64,000 nt of DNA from Couchioplanes caeruleus (GTDB lineage Bacteria > Actinomycetota > Actinomycetes > Mycobacteriales > Micromonosporaceae), in contig NZ_RJKL01000001.1 of the NCBI RefSeq assembly GCF_003751945.1, positions 124,001 to 188,000 of the forward strand, given 5' to 3'. A program made the translations under genes and the position numbers. Numbering within the stretch: position 1 is the stretch's first letter; the number at the start of each line of letters is the position of its first letter. The notes beneath the pieces are model-generated. The model was given only the letters and a program-made list of their open reading frames with translations, searched no databases and had not been told where the DNA came from. Below are positions 50,386-58,310 of the stretch, one piece after another.

Positions 50386-51044
50386 CCAGCCCCGGGCCGC
50401 GGCCGGACCCGACCCGCCTGGCCGCGGAGTCGCTCGCCGCCGGCGACCCGACCGGCTGGTTCGAGCGCCTGTATGTGCAGGCCGGCGCCGGCACGGCCGT
50501 GGTGCCCTGGGACGTGCCCGAGCCCAGCCGCTACCTCGCCGAGTGGGCCCGGCGCGGTGCCGTCCCCGCCGCCGGCCGCCGTGCCCTGGTCATCGGGTGC
50601 GGCCTGGGGCGCGACGCCGAGTTCCTGGCCGGCCTGGGCCTGACGGTGACCGCTTTCGACATCTCCGCCACCGCGGTGCGCACGGCCCGAGAGCGGCATC
50701 CGGACTCGCCGGTCACGTACGTCGTCGCGGATCTGCTCGATCCGCCGGATGCGTGGCGGAGAGCTTTCGACCTGGTCGTGGAGAGCAACAACGTACAGGC
50801 CCTGCCGGAGCCGGTGCGCGGCCGGGCGATCGCCGCCGTCGCGCCGATGGTGGCGCCCGGCGGCACCCTGCTGGTGATCGCGGCCGCCACGGCTCCGGCG
50901 CACGAGGGCCCGCCCTGGCCGCTGACCCGCGCGGAGGTCGACGCCCTCGGTGCCGGGCTCACCCCGGTGGCGGTGGAGCATCTCAGCGACGCCCGCGATC
51001 CGCGCATGGCCCGCTGGCGCGCCGAGTTCAGAGCCGCCGGATGA
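50382..51044 (+). CDS. SAM-dependent methyltransferase (thiopurine S-methyltransferase-like)
   Basis: 220 residues. Class I fold with ALVIGCGLGRDAEFLAGLG (SAM loop), FDISATAVRTAR and DLVVESNNVQALPE. The N-terminal SLAAGDPTGWFERLY segment is typical of small-molecule methyltransferases. Substrate unknown. Translationally coupled to def. Its 3' end overlaps the convergent Nudix gene by 17 bp. Confidence 0.85.
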   Translation: MTSPGPRPDPTRLAAESLAAGDPTGWFERLYVQAGAGTAVVPWDVPEPSRYLAEWARRGAVPAAGRRALVIGCGLGRDAEFLAGLGLTVTAFDISATAVRTARERHPDSPVTYVVADLLDPPDAWRRAFDLVVESNNVQALPEPVRGRAIAAVAPMVAPGGTLLVIAAATAPAHEGPPWPLTRAEVDALGAGLTPVAVEHLSDARDPRMARWRAEFRAAG

Positions 51045-51465
51045 TCTCCCGCAGGTCCGGCGGGTCCAGTCCGGGCAGGCCGGGCAGCTCGTCCAGGTCC
51101 AGCCACAGGTGACCGGTCAGGACCTCCCGCTCGTCGGGCAGCAGCCCGTCGCGGCCCAGCGCCGGGCGCGGTGAGCCGAAGCGGGCCAGGAAGAAGTGCT
51201 CCGGGCCGGTGAAGCGCCGGCCCTTCCACACGAAGTCGCGCTGCACCTCGACCCAGCGCTCCCGTACGGCCTCCGGATCCAGGCCGGTCTCCTCGGCCAG
51301 CTCCCGCCGGGCCGCCTGCCAGTGCGTCTCGCCGGGGTCGAGGCCGCCGCCGGGTGGCTCCCACACCTCGTGCGCGTCGACCGGGTCGCGCCAGTGCAGC
51401 AGCAGCACCCGGTCGTCGGCGTCGAGGCAGACGATCCGGGCGGCGGGGCGGTGGATGACGTTCAT
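51028..51465 (-). CDS. Nudix hydrolase
   Basis: 145 residues. The Nudix box is GGGLDPGETHWQAARREL followed by AEETGL (G-x5-E-x7-REUxEExGU). Hydrolyses a nucleoside diphosphate derivative not identifiable here. Its ATG overlaps by one base with the stop of the decarboxylase gene, so it may belong to the siderophore operon as its last gene. Confidence 0.9.
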   Translation of the reverse strand: MNVIHRPAARIVCLDADDRVLLLHWRDPVDAHEVWEPPGGGLDPGETHWQAARRELAEETGLDPEAVRERWVEVQRDFVWKGRRFTGPEHFFLARFGSPRPALGRDGLLPDEREVLTGHLWLDLDELPGLPGLDPPDLREIIRRL

Positions 51466-52610
51466 CAGACCACGATGAACGACGGCGGGGGATGGCGCAG
51501 GAACCGGTCGTGCGAGATGTCCCACCCGTACGCGCCGGTGCGGCCGAAGACCAGCACGTCGCCGACGGCCAGCTCCGCCACGCGCCGGTCGCGGGCGAGC
51601 ACGTCCCGGGGAGTGCACAGCTCGCCGACCACGTCGAGCGTCACGTCGTGCCAGCGCGGGCGGGGCCAGTCGTACGGCCACCGGTCGCGGGCGAGGACGG
51701 TGAACGGGTGGCTGTAGCCCCAGGCGGCCGGGAGCCGGAAGTGGTGGGTGCCGCCGCGCAGCACCGCGAACCGGCGGCCGTGCGTGCGCTTGAGGTCGAG
51801 GACCTCGGCGGCGTACCAGCCGGCGTCGGCGGCGAGGATGCGGCCGGGCTCGACGATCAGTTCCACGCCGGGCGGCACGGTGACGCCGGCGCCGACGGCG
51901 GCCAGGTCGACGGTGGCGTCGCCGAGGTAGTCGACGCCGAGACCGCCGCCGGCGTTGACGGTGCGCAGCGTGAGGCCGTACCGGCGGGCGGTCTCGGTGG
52001 ACCAGGCCAGCGCGTCGGCGAGGAAGCGGGCGTGCGCGGGGCCGTCGAGGTTGTTCGACACCGCGTGCAGGTGGAACCCGGTGACGCTCACGTGGTCGTG
52101 CGGCAGCGCCAGCACCTCGCCGAGCTGCGTCTCGTCGACGCCGAACGGGGTCGGCGCGCCTGTCATCGCGTGGCTGCCGGGCAGGGCGGCGCCGGCGCGG
52201 TTGACCCGTACGCAGGCGTCCACGACGACCCCCGCCGCCCGGGCGAGGCGATCCAGCCGGAGCAGCTCCTGACCGCTCTCGACGTTGACTTGCGCGCGTG
52301 CGGCGATCGCCGCGGCCAGCTCGGCGTCGGTCTTGCCGGGCCCGCCGACCACGATGCGCCGGGCGCCCGCCGCCCGCGCGAGCTCCAGCTCGCCGCCGGA
52401 GGCGACCTCCAAGCCGTCGCAGACGTGGGCCAGGGTCCGCACGACCTCCGGGTGCCCGTTGGCCTTCACCGCGTACAGCAGGGTGGCGAAGGGCAGCGCG
52501 GTGCGCACGGCGGCGGCCCGCTCGCGCAGGGACCGCCGGTCGTAGACGTACGCGCACACCGGCGACGGCAGGTCGCGCAGCGCGGCGAGGATCCGCTCAG
52601 GAGCCGGCAT
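51465..52610 (-). CDS. Type III PLP-dependent decarboxylase (SbnH/diaminopimelate-ornithine decarboxylase-like)
   Basis: 381 residues from the ATG at 52610. An alanine-racemase-like barrel with the PLP Lys in TLLYAVKANGHPEV (near residue 45), GGPGKTD, HLHAVSNNLDG and AGGGLGVDYL, and a C-terminal domain with the catalytic Cys in GELCTPRDVLARD. In staphyloferrin B synthesis SbnH decarboxylates a citryl-diaminopropionate intermediate. Overlaps the IucA/IucC gene by 14 bp. Likely third gene of the NIS locus. The precise substrate is inferred, not shown. Confidence 0.82.
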   Translation of the reverse strand: MPAPERILAALRDLPSPVCAYVYDRRSLRERAAAVRTALPFATLLYAVKANGHPEVVRTLAHVCDGLEVASGGELELARAAGARRIVVGGPGKTDAELAAAIAARAQVNVESGQELLRLDRLARAAGVVVDACVRVNRAGAALPGSHAMTGAPTPFGVDETQLGEVLALPHDHVSVTGFHLHAVSNNLDGPAHARFLADALAWSTETARRYGLTLRTVNAGGGLGVDYLGDATVDLAAVGAGVTVPPGVELIVEPGRILAADAGWYAAEVLDLKRTHGRRFAVLRGGTHHFRLPAAWGYSHPFTVLARDRWPYDWPRPRWHDVTLDVVGELCTPRDVLARDRRVAELAVGDVLVFGRTGAYGWDISHDRFLRHPPPSFIVV

Positions 52611-54216
52611 GCAGCGGATTCTCCACCGGCAGGTATTCGTCCCCGGCGCCGGCCAGCCGCATCCGCACCAGCGCCTTGTGCGGCACGAGCGGGGCGGTGA
52701 ACGCGGCGTGGTCGGCGCGGCCGGCGTCGCCCGTCGTCTCGTAGGTCTCGTCCACGACGCCGCGCACGATGCGCCAGGCGGCGTCCTCGGGGAGGCCGTG
52801 CGACTCGCCGAGACGCAGGACGAGCTCGCCGAGGTGGGCCTGGAAGGCGGTGTATCCGATCTTGGCCCGGAGCACGGCCTCGTCGCGGGTGCCCACCACC
52901 GAGCCGGGCCAGAGCGGCACCTCGTGGCCCGCGGCGGCCAGGCGGCCCGGGTGCAGGCGCAACCCGGCGAAGTCGCGGACGGCCAGCCGGTGCGGCACGC
53001 CGCCCACGAAGGTGGGCAGGCAGTTCTGCAGATGCGCCTCCAGGGCCACCCCGCGCAGGGTGAGACGCAGCAGCGGCGGCAGCAGCAGCCTCGCGTACGC
53101 GTCGAGGAAACCCGCGGCGGCCCGGGCGTCGTCGCGGCGCCCGGTGGTGGCGGCGTACGCGGCGACCAGCCCGGCGGCGAGCACCGGCAGCGCGCCGCCC
53201 GCGACGGCCTGTTCGCCGGGTTGGAGCCGGCCGGTGAGCCCGTCACGCAGGATCGCCGACATGTCGCGGTCCGCGGCCGGCACGGCGGCGCCGGCGGTCT
53301 CGGCCATGAGCAGCAGCCGGTCGGCGTCCGGGTCGTCGGCGACGAGGCGGTGCAGCAGCGCCGACACGGCCGGGCCGTTGCGGGTGCTGGCCACCGAGAT
53401 CCCCCGCCGGGTCGAGGTGACCTGGATGTCGAGCGAGAGCTTGAGATAACGGCGGTGGCCGTCGGCCGCGGCCGGCAGCAGCAGGGTACGCAGCGCGGCG
53501 GTCGGGATCGCGTCGAGTTCGTCGTCGAGGATCCGCACGGCGCCGCCGGCGAGCAGGTCGCGGTGGCGAGCGGGCACGACCGTGTCGCGCTGCCAGGCGT
53601 GCACGGGTTGCAGACGGTATCCGGCGGGCACCGGCGCCAGGCCCGGATACGCGGCGCGCAGGGCGGCACCGAGGTCGTCGCCGAGGTGGGCGTCGTCGCG
53701 GACGGCGAGGAAGCCGATCCGGGTCCGCCCGGCCTCCAGGTCGTGGGCGAGGACGTCGGTGGGCTCCCAGCCGAGCCGGGTCCGGCCACACGGGTGCAGG
53801 TTGTGCCCGGCGACGGCGAGCCGTTCGGCGGCCACGGCCTGCTCGTCGGGGTCTCCGGCGCCGGCGGTGGGTGCCTGCCGGGCCAGCGCGATCGCCAGAT
53901 TGACCACGGCGTTGCGCAGTTCCGCGGCGAACCCGGCGGCGTTGCCGGGCAGCCCGGTCGGCAGCAGGTCAACGGGGTCGTCGGCGCCGGCGTGCGCGTA
54001 CTCGACGCGGCGGAAGGCGTGCATCTCGTCGCCGGGCGCGGCGGTCAGCAGCCCCTCCCGGACCAGCGCGCTCCGCAACCGGCGCCCGACGACGTCGGCG
54101 GCGACGGGCAGCGCCGCGGCGAACGGGCCGAGCAGATGCGGAGCGTGCACCGCCAGGGACGCGCCCGCGTCGGCGGCGCCGACGACGAGTCTGCGGTCGG
54201 CCACGGAAGGAGTCAT
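52597..54216 (-). CDS. NRPS-independent siderophore (IucA/IucC-type) synthetase, second gene
   Basis: 539 residues. Family motifs: GHNLHPCGRTRLGW (near 150; HP-x-x-x-R-x-G), KLSLDIQVTSTRRGIS followed by STRNGPAVSALL, and VALEAHLQNCLP near 410. Condenses a carboxylate of citrate or a similar acid with an amine or alcohol using ATP. ATGA overlap with the first synthetase. There is no fused domain. The C-terminal region matches the ferric iron reductase FhuF-like extension of the family. Confidence 0.9.
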   Translation of the reverse strand: MTPSVADRRLVVGAADAGASLAVHAPHLLGPFAAALPVAADVVGRRLRSALVREGLLTAAPGDEMHAFRRVEYAHAGADDPVDLLPTGLPGNAAGFAAELRNAVVNLAIALARQAPTAGAGDPDEQAVAAERLAVAGHNLHPCGRTRLGWEPTDVLAHDLEAGRTRIGFLAVRDDAHLGDDLGAALRAAYPGLAPVPAGYRLQPVHAWQRDTVVPARHRDLLAGGAVRILDDELDAIPTAALRTLLLPAAADGHRRYLKLSLDIQVTSTRRGISVASTRNGPAVSALLHRLVADDPDADRLLLMAETAGAAVPAADRDMSAILRDGLTGRLQPGEQAVAGGALPVLAAGLVAAYAATTGRRDDARAAAGFLDAYARLLLPPLLRLTLRGVALEAHLQNCLPTFVGGVPHRLAVRDFAGLRLHPGRLAAAGHEVPLWPGSVVGTRDEAVLRAKIGYTAFQAHLGELVLRLGESHGLPEDAAWRIVRGVVDETYETTGDAGRADHAAFTAPLVPHKALVRMRLAGAGDEYLPVENPLHAGS

Positions 54217-55925
54217 GATGCCGCCATCGGGTTGTCGAGGTAGGTCCACAGGTCGTCGAGCGGGTCGGCGGCCAGCCGCATGGCCGTGGTCGCCTTGACG
54301 GGCAGCGGTGCGCGCAGCATCGCCGCGGCGTCCACGGTGCCGGCCGAGGCGAGCGCCGCCGCGGCGCTCGCCCAGAGCTTCACCGGATCGGCGCCGCCAC
54401 CCTCCAGGACGGCGACGAGCTGCCCGGCGACCGTGCCGAGCGCGGCGGCCAGCTTGGTGCGCAGCACAGCCGGGTCGTCGCAGGGCAGGTCACCCTCCAG
54501 CGGCGGCGGGTCGAACCCGGCGGCGCGCAGCCGGGCGGGGCTGACCCGGACGCCGCCGAGGTCGCGATAGACAATCCGGGCGGGGCGGCCGTGGTGCAGC
54601 ACGACGAGGGTGTTCTGCCCGTGCGCCTCCAGCGCGACGCCCCGATCGAGGACCGCCAGCAGCGGCGGAAAGAGCAGACGAGTGAGGTCGTGCCACCACG
54701 CGTACGGATCGGCGGCGGCGTGCATCAGCAGGGGTCGCCCGTCGTAGGGGTCGGCGGCGGCGAGCGCGGCCAGCGGCACAGCCGTCTCCCCGGGGTCGAG
54801 CCGGGGGGCGGCGCGGTGCAGGTGGGCGAGGTGGCGGTCGGGGCGTCCGTCGACGAGGACCGCGCCCGCGCCGTACTCGGCCAGGACCGTGAGCGGCAGC
54901 CCGGCGGTCACGTCGCGCAGCAGCGCCGACAGCCGGGGTCCGTTGTGGACGGCGGCGGGGGAGACCGTACGTACGGCCGAGGTCATCTGCACGTCCACCG
55001 CGGTCTTGACGTGCTCGGTGCCGGTGGCCACGGTGCGCAGCGACATCAGCGGTCGTACCGGCCCGGTCTCGCCGTCGTCGCGCAGCCAGGTGTGCCGCTC
55101 GCGCAGGTGTGCCGCCTGCCACGGGTGGGCGAGCAGGATCGGGGGACCGTCGCCGTACCAGCGGTCGGCGGGGACCCGGAGCCGCCGCAAGCGCAGGGTG
55201 GGGCGGTGTTCCGGGCCGTAGGCGAGCACGTCGGCGACGTCCATGCCGGCGCGGGTGCGGCAGCAGGGGTGCAGCGGGTGTCCGTCGAGGACAAGCTGCT
55301 CCACGTCGGCCAGCGGCGGTGCGGTCGCCAGCAGGGGCGCCGCGGTGGCGGGTGGCGGGTCGGCGTACGCGAGGGCGAGGTTGGCGACGCTGTTGGCGAT
55401 CTCGTCGTGCAGGCCCGTCGCCCAGCCCAGCGCCCGGATCAGCGCCGCGGGATCGGTGATCTCCCCGGGCGCCGACCGATCGTCCGGCCTGGCCGGCCGG
55501 TCGCCCGGCGCCCGGTCGCGGTCGGTCTGCTCGGACGGCGTCTCGCCCGGCGCCCGGTCGCCGGCGGCTTGCTCGGGCGACCTCCCGTCCGGGGTTCGGT
55601 CGCCGGCGGCCTGCCCGGCCGGCTTCGCGCCGGGCGCGCGGCCGCCGTCGGCGAGCCGGCAGGTGAGGCCGGCGGCCGGGGTCGCGAACGGCGTCGCCGC
55701 CCCGGCCGGGTGGGTCAGGACGCGGCCGTCGGCCAGGGTGACCGTGCCGGGCGCGCGGGCGGCGACGCCGGGCAGCGGTTCGCGGTGCAGCGCGCCGAGG
55801 AGGCGGCCGAGGATCTCCGCGCGGGCCCGGGGCAGCGCCCGGTCGTACGCCGCGACCAGCCCGGGACGGAGCGTGCCCAGTTCGAGGCGGGTCCGGTCGG
55901 AGTCGGGGGTGGGCACGACGCCCAT
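54213..55925 (-). CDS. NRPS-independent siderophore (IucA/IucC-type) synthetase, first gene, with tandem-repeat insert
   Basis: 570 residues; the family motifs are HPLHPCCRTRAGMD (near 223), TAVDVQMTSAVRTVS plus HNGPRLSALL, and VALEAHGQNTLVVL near 440. Compared with the neighbouring synthetase it carries an insert (residues 96-150) made of a 14-residue tandem repeat rich in Arg, Asp, Gly and Pro. It stands between an N-terminal region and the start of the domain core and is probably surface exposed. Catalytic function is inferred as for the other synthetase. First gene of the locus. Confidence 0.9.
   Translation of the reverse strand: MGVVPTPDSDRTRLELGTLRPGLVAAYDRALPRARAEILGRLLGALHREPLPGVAARAPGTVTLADGRVLTHPAGAATPFATPAAGLTCRLADGGRAPGAKPAGQAAGDRTPDGRSPEQAAGDRAPGETPSEQTDRDRAPGDRPARPDDRSAPGEITDPAALIRALGWATGLHDEIANSVANLALAYADPPPATAAPLLATAPPLADVEQLVLDGHPLHPCCRTRAGMDVADVLAYGPEHRPTLRLRRLRVPADRWYGDGPPILLAHPWQAAHLRERHTWLRDDGETGPVRPLMSLRTVATGTEHVKTAVDVQMTSAVRTVSPAAVHNGPRLSALLRDVTAGLPLTVLAEYGAGAVLVDGRPDRHLAHLHRAAPRLDPGETAVPLAALAAADPYDGRPLLMHAAADPYAWWHDLTRLLFPPLLAVLDRGVALEAHGQNTLVVLHHGRPARIVYRDLGGVRVSPARLRAAGFDPPPLEGDLPCDDPAVLRTKLAAALGTVAGQLVAVLEGGGADPVKLWASAAAALASAGTVDAAAMLRAPLPVKATTAMRLAADPLDDLWTYLDNPMAAS
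55476..55640 (-). repeat. 42-bp tandem repeat (about four copies) inside the IucA/IucC gene
   Basis: In-frame copies encode RAPGAKPAGQAAGD, RTPDGRSPEQAAGD, RAPGETPSEQTDRD and a shorter RAPGDRPARPDD. The unit is 42 bp, so changes in copy number keep the frame. It interrupts the synthetase near residues 96-150. Confidence 0.8.
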
Positions 55926-55960
55926 TCTCCGGCACCGGGCCCGCGGTTCACCCCCTGGCC

Positions 55961-55977
55961 CCTAACATCCTAGGACG
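55961..55977. repeat. Copy 3 of the intergenic motif CCTA-N3-TCCTAGGA-YG
   Basis: Sequence cctaacatcctaggacg, 36-52 bp upstream of the siderophore synthetase ATG at 55925. Confidence 0.6.
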
Positions 55978-55984
55978 GCTTACA

Positions 55985-56004
55985 GGGTGTGCATCCGCAC
56001 ACCC
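55985..56004. terminator. Inverted repeat gggtgtgc-atcc-gcacaccc
   Basis: Perfect 8-bp stem with a 4-nt loop in the spacer between the minus-strand epimerase end (56043) and the siderophore gene start. For the epimerase, transcribed leftwards, it lies after the stop and can act as a terminator; an operator role for the siderophore genes is also possible. Confidence 0.4.
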
Positions 56005-56042
56005 ATAGACCGGAATTTCATCGATACCCCGAAAAGACCGGG

Positions 56043-57026
56043 TCAGCCCAGGAGGGCGGCTTCCTTGGCCGGATCCAGGCCCACCCGGGGACGGTCGGGG
56101 CGTTGCGGTGGCGGGCCGTCCAGGCTCTGGAGCCAGGCCCACGTGTCGGCTACGGTGTCGCGCACCGGGCGTACCGTCAGACCCGCCGCGACCGCGCGGC
56201 GGACGTCGCCGCCGTGCATGAAGGCGTGGTCGAAGCCCGGCGCCAGCCAGATCGGCAGCTCGGTCCAGGGCGCGATGCCGGCGGCGAGGATGGTCTCCGG
56301 CGGGGTCCAGCGCAGCTCGGCCCGGCCGCCGGTGATCTCGTTGCCGAGCTCCAGCAGCTCGCCCATGGTGGTGTGTCCCGGCGGGCTGACCACGTTGTAG
56401 GCGCCGGTGCGCCCGGCCGCGGCGGCCTCGAGCAGGAAGGTCGCCAGGTCCCGGGCGTCGATGTACTGCAGCGGCAGGTCGTGGGGGCCGGGGGCGAGGG
56501 TGGGTCCGCCGGCGGCGAGGCGGAGCAGCCACCACGGCAGGCGGCCGATGTCCTCGTGCGGGCCGAGGATGAGCCCGGCGCGGGCGAACAGGACGGGTCC
56601 GTCGAAGGACTGTCCGGCGGCGATCTCCGCGCCGCGCTTGGCGGCGGCGTAGTCGGTGTCGGCGCCGGCGTCGGGGGAGGCGTCGACGACGGGCGCGTCC
56701 TCGGTGAGGGGTACGGGGCCGCCGTCGGCGTAGACGCTGCGGCTGGAGACGTACGTGTAGTGGCCGGCGCGTCCGCGCAGGACGCGTGCGGCGTCGCGGA
56801 CGGCGGACGGTGCGGCGGACCAGGTGTCGATGACGGCGTCGAAGGTGCGGCCGTCGAGGGCGGCGAGTCCGCCGGGTGCGGTGCGATCGCCGGAGAGGGC
56901 CGTGACGCCGGGCGGTGCCGGGCGGTGGCCGCGGTTGAGGACGGTGACGTGGTGGTCGCGGGCGCGGGCCTGGTCGACGACGGTGCGGCCGACGAATCCG
57001 GTTCCCCCGAGTACGAGCAGATGCAT
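56043..57026 (-). CDS. NAD-dependent epimerase/dehydratase (extended SDR)
   Basis: 327 residues from the ATG at 57026. The Rossmann start MHLLVLGGTGFVGRTVVDQA has the GxxGxxG motif; the active site is YVSSRSVYADG with TDYAAAKRGAE (Y-x3-K). Family members act on nucleotide sugars or secondary metabolites. The insert ILGPHEDIGRLPWWLLR is usual for reductase-like members. Divergent from the VOC gene with a 117-bp spacer containing a direct repeat. Confidence 0.88.
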   Translation of the reverse strand: MHLLVLGGTGFVGRTVVDQARARDHHVTVLNRGHRPAPPGVTALSGDRTAPGGLAALDGRTFDAVIDTWSAAPSAVRDAARVLRGRAGHYTYVSSRSVYADGGPVPLTEDAPVVDASPDAGADTDYAAAKRGAEIAAGQSFDGPVLFARAGLILGPHEDIGRLPWWLLRLAAGGPTLAPGPHDLPLQYIDARDLATFLLEAAAAGRTGAYNVVSPPGHTTMGELLELGNEITGGRAELRWTPPETILAAGIAPWTELPIWLAPGFDHAFMHGGDVRRAVAAGLTVRPVRDTVADTWAWLQSLDGPPPQRPDRPRVGLDPAKEAALLG

Positions 57027-57069
57027 GGGCGCGACGATGCCGGTTGTCGTACCCGGGGTGGAAGATGTG

Positions 57070-57105
57070 ATCGCTGTCGGCGGAACGCTATCGCTGTCGG
57101 CGGAA
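57070..57105. repeat. Two direct repeats of atcgctgtcggcggaa, 20 bp apart
   Basis: Identical 16-mers at 57070-57085 and 57090-57105, in phase by about two helical turns, in the divergent epimerase/VOC spacer. Layout suits a DNA-binding protein that recognises direct repeats. Confidence 0.55.
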
Positions 57106-57143
57106 TGCGAGTGCGTGGGTGGCGCGGAGATGAGCGGTGTGCG

Positions 57144-57560
57144 ATGGCGTTGCGGGTGGATCTGACGTTCGACTGCGCGGGTGCGCGGTCGCTGGCGGAG
57201 TTCTGGAAGCTGGCGTTGGGCTACGAGGACGAGCCGCCGCCGGCGCCGTTCGCGACGCGGGAGGAGTGGGTGGCGTCGTTCGGTGTGCCGGAGGAGGAAG
57301 ACGAGGGTGACGGGGCGTGGTTGCACGATCCGTCGGGGGCGGGCCCGCGGCTGACGTTCCTGGAGGTGCCGGAGCCGAAGGTGGCGAAGAACCGGCTGCA
57401 CATCGACGTGCGGGTGGGCAAGTCGCCGGATCAGTGGGAGCGGATCCTGGCGAAGGTGGCGGAGCTGGTGGCGGCGGGTGGCCGGGTGCTGGCGAAGTTC
57501 GAGGGCCACCACGTGGTGATGGCGGATCCGGAGGGCAACGAGTTCTGCGTGGCCGCCTGA
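57144..57560 (+). CDS. VOC/glyoxalase-like protein
   Basis: 138 residues. A short VOC-type domain with VDLTFDCAGARSLAEFWKLALG at the start, RLTFLEVPEPKVAKNRLHIDV (RLHIDV carries the typical metal-site His) and VMADPEGNEFCVAA at the end. This is the architecture of Glo_EDI_BRP_like_6-type proteins. Function unknown. Confidence 0.85.
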   Translation: MALRVDLTFDCAGARSLAEFWKLALGYEDEPPPAPFATREEWVASFGVPEEEDEGDGAWLHDPSGAGPRLTFLEVPEPKVAKNRLHIDVRVGKSPDQWERILAKVAELVAAGGRVLAKFEGHHVVMADPEGNEFCVAA

Positions 57561-57561
57561 C

Positions 57562-57567
57562 TATCCT
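57562..57567 (+). promoter_or_regulatory. -10 element TATCCT of the hydrolase pseudogene
   Basis: TATCCT lies eight nucleotides before the ATG at 57576 and marks that ATG as the ancestral start. Confidence 0.4.
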
Positions 57568-57569
57568 GC

Positions 57570-57758
57570 ATGCCCATGATCGAGATGCGTGCTCCGGACG
57601 GCACTCGCCTGGCTCTGCACGATTTCGGTGGTGCCGGTCGTGTTGTTGCTGCCGGGGCTGTGCGGCTACGCGCCGTGCGGATCGCCGGGGCGGGCCACGA
57701 CGTGCACCTGGACAGTCCGCAGCAGTGGCGTGAGGCTTTGACCGGATTCCTGAGCTGA
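57570..57758 (+). pseudogene. Alpha/beta-hydrolase remnant with internal deletion and frameshift
   Basis: The reading frame from 57576 encodes MIEMRAPDGTRLALHDFGGAG, a typical alpha/beta-hydrolase N-terminus. Shifting frame gives VVLLLPGLCGYA, the next strand and oxyanion loop. After that the sequence jumps to a C-terminal end, IAGAGHDVHLDSPQQWREA then LTGFLS, with the catalytic His context. About 200 central residues including the nucleophile Ser are missing. A 62-residue ORF results by chance, and is not expected to be functional. Confidence 0.75.
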
Positions 57759-57768
57759 GGGCGCGCCC

Positions 57769-57783
57769 ACCCCGGAGCGGGGT
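57769..57783. terminator. Short hairpin accccg-gag-cggggt between convergent genes
   Basis: 6-bp stem between the pseudogene and the convergent 2H phosphoesterase, ending on the first base of the latter's stop codon. Could serve both strands. Confidence 0.35.
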
Positions 57784-58310
57784 CATGCGCCGAGCGGGAA
57801 CGTGGCCGTGGTGCGCCAGGGGCCGCCGGGTGCGGGGATGCCCTGGATGAGGTGGACGGCGGTGATGTCGGCGGTGAGCGGCAGGTGGGTGGCCGCGTCG
57901 TCGGCGGCGGCGCGCAGGGTGTCGTGCGGGTGGTCGTGGCCGATCGTGAGGTGGGGCACGACGTCGGGGTGGGCGCCCTCGTACGGCTGGGCCTCGGGGA
58001 ATCGCGCGGTGACGGCGTGGGTGAGGGCCTTGAAGGGCGCGCTGGGTGTCGGTGCGAGCCAGGCGACCGTCGTGCCGAACCAGTCGACGTGGGTCAGGGT
58101 GGCGGTGAAGCGGGGGATCGCACCGATGGCCTCGCGCAGCTCGGCCGGGACGGTGGCGGTGACGGCTGCGGGCGCCAGGAACGGGTAGACGATCGTGATG
58201 TGGGCCGGGACTCCCCAGGATGCGGCCCGGTCGAGCCGTGCCCGGTGGCGGGCCACGGCGGGTTCGGCGGCGGGGATCGGGACGATCAGCGCGGTGTGGG
58301 TGGGAGTCAT
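57783..58310 (-). CDS. 2H phosphoesterase (2'-5' RNA ligase family)
   Basis: 175 residues. The two HxT motifs are HITIVYPF (residue 37) and HLTIGHDH (near 120), which define the family. Acts on cyclic phosphodiesters or 2'-5' linked RNA. Monomeric domain, no fusion. Function in this organism unknown. Confidence 0.88.
   Translation of the reverse strand: MTPTHTALIVPIPAAEPAVARHRARLDRAASWGVPAHITIVYPFLAPAAVTATVPAELREAIGAIPRFTATLTHVDWFGTTVAWLAPTPSAPFKALTHAVTARFPEAQPYEGAHPDVVPHLTIGHDHPHDTLRAAADDAATHLPLTADITAVHLIQGIPAPGGPWRTTATFPLGA

Noticed and set aside
55926..56042. An iron box (DmdR/IdeR type) before the siderophore synthetase
   Set aside because: The sequence contains CCTAACATCCTAGG, with TTAGG-like halves on the other strand, but the period is about 8 bp instead of the 5 bp of TTAGGTTAGG, so it does not match the consensus.
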